Below the pieces are notes generated by a model. That model saw nothing but the letters and a program-made list of their open reading frames with translations, did not search any database and was not told the DNA's origin. A stretch of 64,000 nucleotides of DNA from Flaccisagitta enflata (Eukaryota; Chaetognatha; Sagittoidea; Aphragmophora). Positions 27,993-39,264 of this stretch are shown here, in pieces (the first letter of the stretch is position 1; each line of letters begins with the position of its first letter). Location of the stretch: contig OZ231127.1 in NCBI GenBank assembly GCA_965153355.1, positions 65,286,001-65,350,000 on the forward strand, in the 5' to 3' direction. The position numbers were made by a program, and so were the translations under genes.

Positions 27993-28069
27993 ATGCGGCG
28001 TTTATTCCTTTTTTTCTTCTTCGCTCTCAAAATAACGGCGACGGAAAGTCTAGGTAAACGGTCATCTCC

Positions 28070-28166
<97 letters not shown>

Positions 28167-28787
28167 TCCAAGCTACTCATGCTAGCCGCATCTATTCAGA
28201 GGCCATTTCAAAAAATTTTGGTGACTACCTTGATTTTTTTCAAAGACTTTATGAAGTTACTACATCTTCGGCCTCCCTTCAAAACAATGCGAACATGAAC
28301 TCAAAACGAAATTATCGCTCTCCTCCTTTCCCTGAACCTGATGCAACCTCTTCACTATGGTGCGTGGATGATCAACAACACAAAAAAAAAACAATAAAAA
28401 AAAAAACATACTTTGACCAGCCAACCAAAATGAGATACAACGCAAGTTGCAGACAGTCTGACCCAGGAGTAGATAAAAAGAAAATGCGTCGGCGGCGGTG
28501 GCGCCGGTTTCAGTGACCGCCTGCCTCGTTCTTGGCGCCGGTTTCAGTGACCGCCTGCCTCGCTCTTGGCGCCGGTTTCAGTGACCGCCTGCCTCGCTCT
28601 CGGCCTCGAGTTCAGCGGCATCGGTGGCGTTTCTAGCTCGACCGAAAACGAGACCGAGACGGACAATATTCTGCCAATTTGGCATGATTTAGTGGAATCG
28701 AGAGCTGAGTTGGGCGGCGTGCAATTGGCTCGGCCAAACCACTCACGGCTTCCAGAATGGCGTAGTATCACTCCATTTCATCGATGA
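27993..28787 (+). CDS. Small predicted secreted protein, two exons
   Basis: Exon 1 (27993-28053) encodes a textbook signal peptide, MRRLFLFFFFALKITATESL, and ends with one codon base before the donor G|gtaaac. Exon 2 (28582-28787) starts after gccggtttcag with two bases and continues in frame (V, then TACLALGLEFSGIGGVSSST and on) to TGA 28785-28787. The spliced product would be 88 residues, with an acidic Ser/Thr/Glu segment containing an NET sequon. No family is recognised. The intron holds a 90-bp (GA)n tract. Missing intermediate exons cannot be excluded. Confidence 0.4.
28072..28162. repeat. (GA)n microsatellite
   Basis: About 90 bp of pure GA in the intron of the small secreted-protein candidate, starting about 18 bp after the donor. 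Confidence 0.95.
28501..28602 (+). repeat. 34-bp tandem triplication across a splice acceptor
   Basis: Three near-identical 34-bp units each begin gcgccggtttcagtgaccgc. Each contains the same acceptor-like cag (exon starts would be 28514, 28548 or 28582). Only the third gives the long open frame. The first two hit stops because 34 is not a multiple of three. Confidence 0.85.
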
Positions 28788-28869
28788 CCTGAACTTCGAA
28801 AATGATGAGATAAGATACGATGGAACAAGGCCAAGTAGGCCAAGAAGGTGCAACGTGTTGATCATCAAA

Positions 28870-28965
28870 CGAATGCGTTACCAAACGACCGACCAACCGA
28901 CCGACCAACCGACCGACCAACGGACACCGCCGGTTATAGAGGTGCTTTGTCGCAATTAAAAAGAA
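28870..28965 (+). repeat. GACCGACCAACC-tract element, copy 6
   Basis: A run of gaccaaccgacc units (28884-28925) is followed by ggttatagaggtgctttgtc and gcaattaaaa, the degenerate hairpin end of the dispersed family. Confidence 0.55.
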
Positions 28966-29375
28966 AAGAGAAGTTAGCGGCAAAATTCAAATTTGTTAAA
29001 TAAAAACCCTTAAATCCGTTATTGGCAAGAGAACTCCTGTATTCTAGGTATGATGAGGATTGATTACAATTTACTTGAGAGCCATTAGAGAGACAACTGC
29101 ACTTTCTATTTTTTAAGGAGGGGGGGTTAAAAATGTCAGCTTTAGTGTTAATTTCGCGTCCCGTGTCCAAAGTCGGTTGGAGGGCGGAGGTCCTGAGTCA
29201 ATAAAGCCATATAAAGTATCTTATATCCGCCATCTTTACTAACCAAACACTTCGTGTCCTCATGTCCCATTTTCTCCCCTTTTTTGTGGCCTCACTTTGT
29301 TTGATCAGCTCTTACATTTTAATATTCGAGACCAATCCAGCGGCAGCCATAGGCCAATTTAGATTGGAGGGTGGG

Positions 29376-29379
<4 letters not shown>

Positions 29380-29427
<48 letters not shown>
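29380..29427. repeat. (CT)n microsatellite
   Basis: About 47 bp of pure CT, directly abutting the next element. Confidence 0.95.
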
Positions 29428-29428
<1 letters not shown>

Positions 29429-29432
29429 TTTT

Positions 29433-29779
29433 GGGCAGCGGCCCCAAAGGGCCGATGTCCTGTAGGACACAGGGGTGAACCATTATGTACGTCTGTCCGT
29501 ACATCCCCCCCCCTGAAGGTTTTCAAGCCTTAAATTCCCATTGAATAACATGGAAAATTGACAAAATGCAAACTTCCCATTGAATAACATGGATAATTGA
29601 AGAAAAATGAATGAAATGTGAAATTCCCATTGAATAACATGGCAAATTGAAACAAAATGCAAAACCTCCATTGAATATCATGGAAGATTGCTCCAAAGGC
29701 ATCAAATATGCCCTCTCAAGACGTTTGGAAATTTACCCCCTGTGTCCTACAGGACATCAGCCCTTTGGGGCCGCTGCCC
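29433..29779. mobile_element. GGGCAGCGGCCCC element with minisatellite core, copy 3
   Basis: The ends GGGCAGCGGCCCCAAAGGG and the inverse (ending GCTGCCC) continue as inverted tgtcctgtaggacacagggg blocks. The core repeats ttcccattgaataacatgg (units at about 29535, 29575, 29628 and a partial fourth). An accessory AGCAGGGCATCGCTGACC block follows at 29812. The left end abuts (CT)n. Confidence 0.7.
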
Positions 29780-30496
29780 TGCTCTCACTCCACTCTCACT
29801 CCAAGCAGGGCATCGCTGACCCTGTGCGATCCTTGGATGACTTGTTTTCTTATCAGCGCCGGTCTAGGCGCCAGAGGTGGTCAGTTAATATCCATCTATC
29901 TTTTAGGTTGCTCTTGTCCAGTACACAGTAGCCACAAAGTACCGGGGACAAGGATGATACGGCGTTATCGGGCGTCACTCACTGTCACGCTCATTCTTCT
30001 CGAAGAGACGCTTTATCTATTGCGCCACTTAAATCACGGACAAGCAGATGGACATACGAAAAGAGTCAGTGGTCTTTTCACTCAAGTGCAAGTGGGTTGC
30101 AGAACGCTTCCAAAAAAGTTCGTTTAAGACTCTTAGCACACATTTCAGCAAGTTATAAAGGTTAAGATATGGATTACTGATTAAATATATATATATATGC
30201 GGAAAAATGAAAGATATCTTAATGCATGGATATTTCATTTTCAATTTGCAGGTGATGGAAGCAATGACCGTTAGCTGAATACTCTCGGGGCGGTATGTGA
30301 TATTATGATTCTCTACTCACCAGGGCGAGTCACTGTCATTTTCGCGGGAGGCCAGGCGACGATTACTTTATTACTTAAACATCACAATATGGTCAAATGG
30401 TCTCAACTTTAGATTAATCCTTCACGCATAATAAATTTGGTTGTAACTAATCCGCGACCGCCCAGTGCGTGGATGCGCGGGTGTGTAACTGTTGAG

Positions 30497-30680
<184 letters not shown>

Positions 30681-30689
30681 TAACACGCA

Positions 30690-31465
30690 GACAGACAATC
30701 ACGTAGGCTGGGAGAAGGACAGCATTGAGGGCATACATCGGGTAGGCAAAAATTGCACAAATAGTATTTGAAAAGATAGTATTAGAGTACCGAAAAAGAG
30801 AAAGGCTGAAAAAGATACAGTACAACCAGAGCAATAGGCGAGGAAGATAACCAGGAATAGAAAAGAAGGCAAGCTAGGTGAAAGAAAGGCAAGCAAGAGA
30901 AATTCAGAAACGCGGGTAACAACATCGTCGTGGATTGGGGCATACAACCTACCTCCAGGACCCCATCCTCTCCAAACACACACACACGGGGCGAAATGCG
31001 CGTTTCTAGACATTTCGACTCATGGTCGGACTAATAGACGGACCGACGAATAAAAACTAACACGAAAGAAATTCGAGCAAGAAAGAAAGAGGGACGAGCA
31101 AGAAAGACGGAAAGAAAAGCTAGAAATTATTGGGAAAAAAATCGAAAAACGTTTTTCGATTTTTTGAGTTCCGGGTTAGGAATTAATGTTTCCCTTTTTC
31201 GCTTGGGACAATTTGAGGAAGTTGAGTCAGAACTAGGCTCACCCGAGGCTGGGGTTGAAATTGGTACAGGGTGAAAGAGGGCACTTTTTTACACCTTCTG
31301 GAAAAAAGCAGGGCACTGTGGGACCAATACTTCAGGCGCTATGAATTTTTTAATCTTTTTTTATTTTTTCACATTTTCCGCATTTTTCTCGAAGATCAAT
31401 ATTTTTTATTGATCTCAATTTTTGGCCCTAAGTAACATTAAAAATGAGTAGAGCAGAGGGCATAG
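30690..31465. other. Intergenic, nothing recognised
   Basis: Purine-rich, non-coding in appearance, with no paired repeat ends. Confidence 0.45.
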
Positions 31466-31469
31466 GGAG

Positions 31470-32180
31470 GGAGGATGAGGGAGGGAGGGAGGGAGAGCGT
31501 GGGAGGGAGAGGGAGGAGGAGGGAGGGAGAGGGAGGGATAGGAAGGGAAGGAGGGAGAGGGAGCGAGGGAGGGAGAGGGAGGGACGAAAAGAGGGAGAGA
31601 GAGGGAGGGAGGAAGAGGGAGGGAAAGAGGGAGGAAGGGAGGGAGAGGGAGAGAGAGAGGGAGGGAGAGGAGGAGGGAGAGAGGAAGTGAGGGAGGGAGG
31701 GAGGAAGATAGTGAGAGGGGGAGAGAGAGAGGGAGAGAGAGAGAGGGAGAGAGAGAGGGAGATGGAGAGAGGAGAGGAAGGAGAGGTGAGGAAGAGGAGA
31801 GGGGGAAAGAGGAGGGAGGGGGAGGAAGGGGGAGGGAGGAGGGAGGGAGGGATGGAAGGAGAGGGAGGGAGAGAGGGAGAGAAGGAGGGAGGGAGAGGGT
31901 TTGAGGGAGAGGGAGGAGGGAAAGAGAAGGAGGGAAAGGGAGAAGGAGAGAGAGAGAGGAGGAGGGAGAGAGGGAGTGAAGGAGGGAGGAAGAAAGTGAG
32001 AGGGGGACGGAGGGAGAGGGAGAGAGAGGGAGGGAGAGAGGGGGATGGAGAGGGAGGGAGATAGGGAAGGAGGAAGAAAGGGATTGGGGGAGGGAGAGAG
32101 AGTGAGGGAGGGAGAGGGAGGGAAATAGGGAGGGAGGGAGGAAGAAAGGGAGAGGGGGGGAGAGAGAGGGAGGGAGGGTG
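31470..32180. repeat. Polypurine (GGGA/GGAGAG)n tract
   Basis: About 710 bp of almost uninterrupted purine on the plus strand (gagggagggagggagag and variants), followed by a 45-bp CA run. The long open frames here in several registers are a consequence of composition. Confidence 0.95.
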
Positions 32181-32192
32181 AGACACATACAT

Positions 32193-32240
<48 letters not shown>

Positions 32241-32505
32241 AGGCGCGTGAATACAATGAGGAGAAAGAAGGAACGAAAAAAAACAAAAACAGTTTTACGA
32301 TTTTTTTCCGGTCGGCGAGAGCCGCCTTTACTGGTAGAAAACCAGGTAGAAAGGGCGAGAAAAAAAGGGAATAAACTAGGCAAAAGAAAGGAAGAAAGCA
32401 AGAAAGGAAGAAAGGCAGCAAGAAACTTAGGCAAAAAGAAAAAGAAAGAAAAGATGGCAGAAAGAAAGGCAGAAATTTAATTAGAAAAAAAGAAAATGAA
32501 AGCGG

Positions 32506-32748
32506 TTGCCGCGTTACGAGTCTTTGGGTCTTGTAAGAAATGACACGCAGACGAACTGGATCGATATCAAAGCGCAATTATTTGCTCTCGATAATCGGTT
32601 TGAGCATCAACGTTTCAGTAACCCGGGAGCAATCGGCAACTCCTTTGAGACAAGAAGTTTCGTCTGTGAACTCTTAATTCCGCATATGAAATACGGTTTA
32701 TGGAGAGTCGTCGGTGATGTCTCACTATCAGTCACATTCAATGACTGA
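32506..32748 (+). other. Open reading frame of uncertain status
   Basis: Eighty codons of mixed composition (includes WIDIKAQLFALDNRFEHQRF and SFVCELLIPHMKYGLWRVV) end in TGA. There is no ATG, and only weak splice signals. It could be a terminal exon or chance. No family recognised. Confidence 0.2.
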
Positions 32749-32787
32749 GTTTATCTAGGAAAGAGATTTCAACATCTAATAAGAGAC

Positions 32788-32998
32788 GCGGGGTCACAAT
32801 ATCGTTGCGGACCGGTGGGCAGGGGCAGCCAACCCTTTACCTCACCCCAACCCCCTTCCCACACACAAACACGCACACACACTTACATTCAATGACAACT
32901 GCAGCATCGTAAATGCGCGTTTTTCGCGTTTTCAACTCGAGCGTGACGGACGGACCAACGGATGGAGTTATAGAGTTGCGTGTATGCAACTTAAATTG
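32788..32998 (+). repeat. Near-complete GGGGTCACAA...hairpin dispersed element, copy 7
   Basis: In order: gacgcggggtcacaatatcg, gtgggcaggggc, a C-rich and CA-rich block, gcgtttttcgcgttttcaac, the tract gacggacggaccaacgg, and tagaGTTGCGTGtaTGCAACttaaa. This is the best single copy for reading the layout of the family. It is SINE-sized (about 210 bp) but has no visible A or B box. Confidence 0.6.
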
Positions 32999-34606
32999 AC
33001 GCTCAATGAACAACTTGACCTGCCCGTTGCCCGTTGCCCGTTGCCACACCAGAAACAATGCTGTCCGGTAGATGGGGGTGAAAATTTTTTTTTTGGTCAT
33101 AGAAAGATTTGCATTGGTGAAAAGTTTACTTTTTATGTCTACTTTGAGATAAAAAAAAGTTTGGGCCATATTTCCCATTTCGCTCTGGCCAGGAGCACTT
33201 TTAGTTCCCCCCCTTTTTGGGGGTGCAAAGCATTACCAAAAACAATGCAAAATTTGAGATTGTTCATCTTGTTTTCTTTGCTATTCCTTGACAAATTGGT
33301 AAAAATCCTTGTGGCTGGTCTTGTTTGAAAGATATGAAGTAGTAGAACATAAAATAAGGAGAAGTAGCTGATAGGGGTCCCTGTGGGGCCCTCCGAAGGT
33401 CCACAAAGGGCCCCCAAATGACCAAAATAGCTGAAAATGGCTAAAAAATGAGGGGTTTTGGAGTTGTTTCTTCTCAAATGTTATTAGGGAGGACAATTTT
33501 ATGTTAAGATGCTGTCACCTGGTTTGGAGCAACAAAAGAAAAGGTCAGGGGCCCCTCAGGGACCCATTCAAGGGGCCCCGAGAGGCTTCAAAGGCTTAAA
33601 ATGGGCAAAAATAACCAAAATTCAAGCATTTTTATCAATTTTTTGCCATCTTAGACAATGCAGGGCATAGTTATCTGTTTAGCTTCCCTCATCAGTGCAG
33701 CAGAACTAGATAAGAGGGCTGAAGACCCCTGATGGGCCCATCCAGAGGACCTAAAGGACTCATAATAGCCAAAAATGACCAAATCTTGACATTTTTATAC
33801 TATTCTTCTTTGATACATTGTTGGACTGCACCTATTTACTGTTTATTGGATGGATGATTGATTGATTGATTGAATGATTGATTGTTAGATTGATTCATAT
33901 GTCTGTGGGGCCCTCATGGGTTCCTCAAAGGGCCCCCAAATAACCTAAACAGCTAAAAAGAGCCCAAAAAATGAGGGTTTTGGAGTTGTTTCTTCTCAAA
34001 TGTTGTTGGAAGGGAAATTCCATGTAAAGATACTGTCATCTGGTGTGGAACATCAAAAGAAAAGGTCAGGGGCCCCTCAGGGACCCATTCATTGGGCCCC
34101 TAGATGCTGCAAAAGGCTTAAAACAGGAAAAAATGACCAAAATTTAGGTAGTTTTGACGATGAAGGACCTAGTTATCTGTTTAGCTTCCCTCATCAAAGC
34201 AGCAGAACTAGATAAGAATAAAACTGAAAGCTGAAGACCCCTGTTGAACCCATACAAACACCTTGTGGGACCTGTGATAGCCAAAAGTGACCAAATCTTG
34301 ACATTGTTTATGTTATTCATCTTTCATAGATTGTTTGCTAATTGTTTGTTGGATAATTGATTGATTATCTTCTATATCTTATAATAAACTGAGTCTAAAT
34401 TTTTCTCAGTTTGGGTATAAAGAAGAATATCTTTCCACTTGTCATACATGATACGATTGATACAAAAATTAATTGATTTATAAGCTGCTGCAGCTCTTGC
34501 TGTAAAGATCAAGACTTGCTACTTAACATTGTACAATTTGATGTACAATAGAAGAACACAGAAAGACTTATGTTCATTCATCTGTCTGCTCATCTATCCC
34601 TTTGGC

Positions 34607-34918
34607 TTTGTGCATCCCCCCCTCTTTTCAGCCTTCAGCCTCTGCTCATCAACTCTTTCAGGCTCCAAATTAGCGTTTTGAGCCATGAAATCAACTGTTT
34701 TGGGCGTCAAATTAGCCTCATCTAACCTCAATAAAATCCTCTCAGGCCTTGAATCAGTTGTACCAGGGCTCTTTCAGGCCACAAATCAGCCTTCTTTTTC
34801 TTGAAATCAACTGTCTTGGACCTCAAATTTTGTCTTTTAAACCCCAATCAGCCCTCACAAGCTTTTTGAAGACTTTAATCACCCCCTGTGTTCTAACCCC
34901 TTTGGAGCTGTGCCCTGC
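34607..34918. mobile_element. GGGCAGCGG-family element, degenerate copy 4
   Basis: A core of ~20-bp units (such as ccttgaatcagttgtaccag and gccacaaatcagccttct) follows a C-rich block, and the right end reads ccctttggagctgtgccctg. The left terminal repeat is missing. An accessory AAGGGCAGTGGGTATTGCT block follows at about 34953. Confidence 0.45.
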
Positions 34919-35718
34919 TCCCACTCATTCCCAAATATAATCATACAAAGAAGGGCAGTGGGTATTGCTCAACACATATCACTACTGCTTTGTTTTAGTT
35001 TTAGTATTTTGTTTGTGTAGCCGGCTGGTTCAGATATCAATCAATGGCTATGGCATGGCTGACCCCATGGCATCACTTTTGTTGCAAATTTTGTGTTGCA
35101 TCTGCATAAGTACCTGGCCAAGAGCTGATAGATAATCTGATTATGCTGAGTCAGAGCTTGGTAAAGCTTTACCACTTCAGGCATCCTATACCCCCCATAT
35201 GATGGCATTGTCTCAGTATCTGATCTGGCAACATATCTTTGACAGAAAGAGTCTTACATTGAGATCACCATTTCAAATGGAAATGACAATCCAAAGTTAT
35301 TTCTCTTCCAGCTTGGCAATGAATGAAGAAGATCTTTGCTCTCTGGAGGCATGGCTACCCTGTCTTTTCTACCATGGGGAACTGGTAGATTTTGAAAAAA
35401 TTAAGTATCATCATACACTGATGTTGTTCATGAGACTGCATCCTGGGAAGAGATCAAAGAGTCAGGCTTTATTTTTAAAAAAAGTTCATGGGCCTTGTTT
35501 TTGGCGCTGGAATATGGAGCAATGATGGCTGGGATGGGAAAATCCCTGAGGACTAGACATTGAGTCAGTTTGAGAGTATTGAAATTACTCCAAAACCTTT
35601 AATATTATTCTCCCCCTCTCTTGGTTCATTAGAAAAACAGGTCGCCCAAGGGCAATATGTGGTCAGCGATACCCGTTGCCCTGCTTTGAGTGATTGTGAA
35701 TTGGAGTGAGGGGAAGCA

Positions 35719-36283
35719 GGGCAGCGGCCCCGAAGGGGACGAAGTCCTGTAGAACACAGGGGGACTTTCGTTCGTCCTACCTGAAGACATGGATGAGATG
35801 CTAAACTGAGGTCTAAGAAGGCTAATATAAGGCCTGAGAATGCCGGTTGGAAGCTTGAGAGGGCTGACTTGAGGCTTGAGAGAGCTGGATTAAGGCTTGA
35901 AAGGCCAGAGGACTGATTTGAAGCCTGGGAGCAATAAATTGGGGTTTAGATGGCTGATTTGAGGCCTGAGAGGCCTAATTTGAGGCATGAGAGGCCAGGT
36001 TTGAGGCCTGAGAATTTGGATTTGAGGCCTGAGAGGCCAGATTTGAGGCCTGAGAGGCCAGATTTGAGGCCTGAGAGGCCAGATTTGAGGCCTGAGAGGC
36101 CGGATTTGAGACCTGAGAGGCTGGATTTGCGGCCTGAGAGGCCAGATGTGAGGCCTGAGGGGTCTGATGAAGGGGGGGACTAACGAACAAACGGACAAAC
36201 GGACGGACAAACGGACGGACGGACGGACGAACGAAAGTCCCCCTGTGTTCTACAGGACTTCGTCCCCTTCGGGGCCGCTGCCC
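35719..36283. mobile_element. GGGCAGCGGCCCC element with minisatellite core, copy 5
   Basis: The long, nearly perfect inverted ends begin GGGCAGCGGCCCCGAAGGGG and run for about 58 bp, through cgaagtcctgtagaacaca and gggggactttcgttcg. The core is a ~20-bp repeat, tttgaggcctgagaggcca. It is inserted within the 33069-37331 element, with the accessory module at 35637-35686. Confidence 0.75.
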
Positions 36284-37563
36284 AAAAAAAAGAAAAAAAA
36301 CAAAAAAACAAAAAAATATAAACAATTACGAGAAACAAAGCCAAAAACAAAACCAAAAACCAAAAACAAAAGCTTTTAAACCACGATTGTAGAATGTACA
36401 TTATGTTGCAAGATGTCATGTTGCAAGATTTGATCATTAAAGCATGAGCAGCAGCAGCTTAAAAAACTATCCTTTTAGTAGGTATAATATTCTGTATGAT
36501 GTATGATAATTGAGGTATGATATAAGACATATGAATCAATCTAACAAACAATCAATCAATCAATCATCCATCCAATAAACAGTAAACCAAAGAAGAATAG
36601 TGTAAAAATGTCAAGATTTGGTCATTTTTGGTTATTATGAGTCCTTCAGGTCCTCTGGATGGGCCCATCAGGGGTCTTCAGCCTTCTTATCTAGTTCTGC
36701 TGCACTGACGAGGGAAGCTAAACAGATAACTAGGCCCTTCATGGTCAAAGATGGCAAAAAATTGATAAAAATGCTTAAAATTTGGTCATTTTTGCCCGTT
36801 TTAAGCCTTTTGGAGCATCTAGGGGCCCCTTGAATGGGTCCCTGAGGGACCCCTGACCTTTTCTTTTGTTGCTCCAAACCAGGTGACAGTATCTTAACAT
36901 AAAATTGTCCTCTCCAATAACATTTGAGAAGAAACAACTCCAAAACCCCTCATTTTTTAGCCATTTTCAGCTATTTTGGTCATTTGGGGGCCCTTTGAGG
37001 ACCCCCGGAGGACCCCACAGGGACCCCTATCAGCTACTTCTCCTTATTTTATGTTCTACTACTTAATATCTTTCAAACAAGACCAGCCCCAAGGATTTTT
37101 ACCAATTTGTCAAGGAATAGCAAAGAAAACAAGATGAACAATCTCAAATTTTGCATTGTTTTTGGTAGTGCTTTGCACCCCCAAAAAGGGGGGAACTAAA
37201 AGTGCTCCTGGCCAGAGGGAAATGGGAAATATGGCCCAAACTTTTTTTTATCTCAAAGTAGACATAAAAAGTAAACTTTTCACCAATGCAAATCTTTCTA
37301 TGACCAAAAAAAAAATTTTCACCCCCATCTACTGTCCGGTGTATGGGTGAATACTGTTTTCCCATTTCTATTGGATATCGAAGTTAAACTTCTATAATCA
37401 TGAGACAGTCCGTATATTCATTTCCTATACACTGCTGTCTCACACAAGGTTTGAGACAAGAATGATATAAGTATTCAGTATTTTTGCATCGGTCATGGGC
37501 ATACAAACTAAGAACCATCAAATAGAAAATCTTTCCTAAGGTGCTTTTTGAAAAAAATGAATA

Positions 37564-37739
37564 CAGTAGGACCCCGCCTCATCGGTCCCACTGGGACTGA
37601 AGATTTTTCACCTTTATCTCAGGATAACCTTTAAAGAGAGGTGAAATCACATTAAATATTATCATTTGGGACCTCAAAATGTTGACCTTTATTGATGGGG
37701 AACCTTTAAAAGCGAGGCTGGTATTGCGGGGTTCCACTG
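37564..37739. mobile_element. pogo/Tigger-like MITE, 176 bp
   Basis: The ends CAGTAGGACCCCGC and the inverse of CAGTGGAACCCCGC are flanked by TA (37562-37563 and 37740-37741). CAGT(A/G)G(A/G)ACCCCG ends with TA targets are typical of pogo/Tigger-derived MITEs. It is inserted in the left arm of the 37430-39254 element and is therefore younger. Confidence 0.85.
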
Positions 37740-38507
37740 TAATTCAAGATTTTTAACTTTCTTTTATTCAAACAATTTTTCAGGTTGGTTTGATCTTTTT
37801 TTTTTTTTGACAGCATAATGTTAATCCTGATAAAATTCCAATTCATTTGATAGGTCGAATTATGACGCACTGAAATTAAGTAGGAAAGAATTTACCCGGA
37901 GGCCAAAGGTATGAATTGCTTAACCATTTTCACTTTGGTCAGTGACTATGTTGTTTTTTCAAAAATAAGAAGTATATTTCTATATGAAGAAATCAATCTA
38001 TTACTATCAAATGACGTTAATGAAAGAAAATTGAAGGAAACTAACTTTCGAAGTAACAAAAAAGTGAAAAAATGGCTAACAATTTTTTCAGTAACTGCTC
38101 ATTGGAAATTTTGAATTTGCATAGAAAATCATCAGATCAACAAAAGAAACGCATAGCGCCCTCTGTTGGTGATTTGGGGATCGCGCCATGTTCTTCTTTT
38201 GTTGATATTTTGATTTTCTATGCAAATTTAAAATTTCCAATGGGTCATGGTGCATTGACAAAACAAGTTTTTATTGCATTTTGCCCGTATTTTCAGCTGT
38301 AAAATGAAGGATTACAGATAAAAACAGGCAAATGCATGTTAAATGTATGCAAAATATGTTTGTTAGTAGTTGAATAGAAAACATTGAAGCAAAGAATTTC
38401 ATAAGATTTCAATAATTAAAATTCATGATTCATTTGGCCAGGGTAGCAAATTTTATGGTAATTTTCAGTGCGTCTTATACTGTTTTTAAAAGAAACAAGG
38501 CCAACAC

Positions 38508-38925
38508 CTATAAGTCGCGTGCGAGACTTAAATATGTAATTACTTTATTACATAACTACATAACTAAAATGACTTTTATTGAATTTAATTTATATAACAT
38601 AACTTAAAATAATTTAAAACGACCTACAATGACTTAAAATGCCCTAATTTGACTTGAATTGACCTAAAATGACTAAAATGATTTAGTGACTAAAATAACT
38701 TAAATTGATTTAAATCGATATAAAATGACTTTAAATGACTTAAATTGACAAAAAAATGACTTAAAATGATCTAATTTGACTTTAAATGACCTATTTGACT
38801 TAAAATAAGCTAGTAGGAATAAAATGAATAAAAAAAGTAAAGTGTGACCAACCGACCAACCGACCAACCGACCGACCGACCGACCGACAAAGCAGGGTGT
38901 AGAGTCGCGACTAAAAATTTTTTTT
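38508..38925 (+). repeat. ATGACTTAAA array plus GACCAACC-tract hairpin element, copy 8
   Basis: The repeat starts aagtcgcgtgcgagacttaa, continues as a degenerate ~10-bp repeat (atgacttaaa) to about 38830, then (GACCAACC)n and gtgtagaGTCGCGACtaaaa. The layout mirrors 20011-20310. Confidence 0.65.
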
Positions 38926-39264
38926 TTTAAAAGCAACCGTTACAGAATAACAACGGTAGCCTAAAATATGAAAAATTTATTTCTTATGAAAACCATATAG
39001 TGCGACCTATCAAATGAATCAGAATATTATCAGGATTAACATTATGCTATCAAAAAATTGGTCAAACCAACCTGAAAAATTGTTCATGTAAAATAAAGCT
39101 AAAAATATTGAATTTTTCAGTTATTCCAAAAAGCGCCTTAGGAAAGATTTTCTACTTGATGGTTCTTGATTTGTATGCTCATGACCTACGCAAAAATGCA
39201 AAAGAACGCATAGTTTTATCATTCTTGTCTCAAACCTTTTGTGAGACAGCAGTGTATATAGTAG

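Larger units (their letters stand above)
33069..37331. mobile_element. Large TIR element, 4.26 kb, 8-bp target-site duplication
   Basis: The element starts TAGATGGGGGTGAAAA and ends with its inverse, flanked by an exact 8-bp direct repeat, CTGTCCGG (33061-33068 and 37332-37339). The inverted arms are about 800-840 bp (33069-33905 and 36525-37331), nearly identical apart from small indels. A second, degenerate copy of part of the left arm lies at about 33905-34345. An 8-bp duplication fits hAT-, P- or Zisupton-like elements. No full transposase was recognised. The core contains a 108-codon frame at 35199-35525 of unknown nature and two GGGCAGCGG elements. Confidence 0.85.
37430..39254. mobile_element. 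TIR element, 1.8 kb, TA target site
   Basis: The ends CACTGCTGTCTCACA... and the inverse ...GTGAGACAGCAGTG are flanked by TA. Inverted arms are recognisable at 37430-37560 and 37760-37870 on the left, matching 39090-39254 and 38990-39085 on the right. The left arm is split by a 176-bp MITE and the middle carries a GACC-tract element. No transposase frame. Confidence 0.75.

Noticed and set aside
29262-29465. Plus-strand frame starting MSHFLPFFVASLCLISSYIL
   Set aside because: The start looks like a signal peptide but the frame soon enters (CT)n and a transposon end, with no convincing donor before it.
31415-32577. Open frames of 200-380 codons rich in Ser/Pro/Leu or Gly/Arg/Glu
   Set aside because: Composition of the polypurine tract removes stop codons in most frames; no conserved residues.
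36167-36437. Frames across 36167-36437 including TDKRTDKRTDGRTN
   Set aside because: Translation of GGAC repeats and the inverted end of a transposable element.
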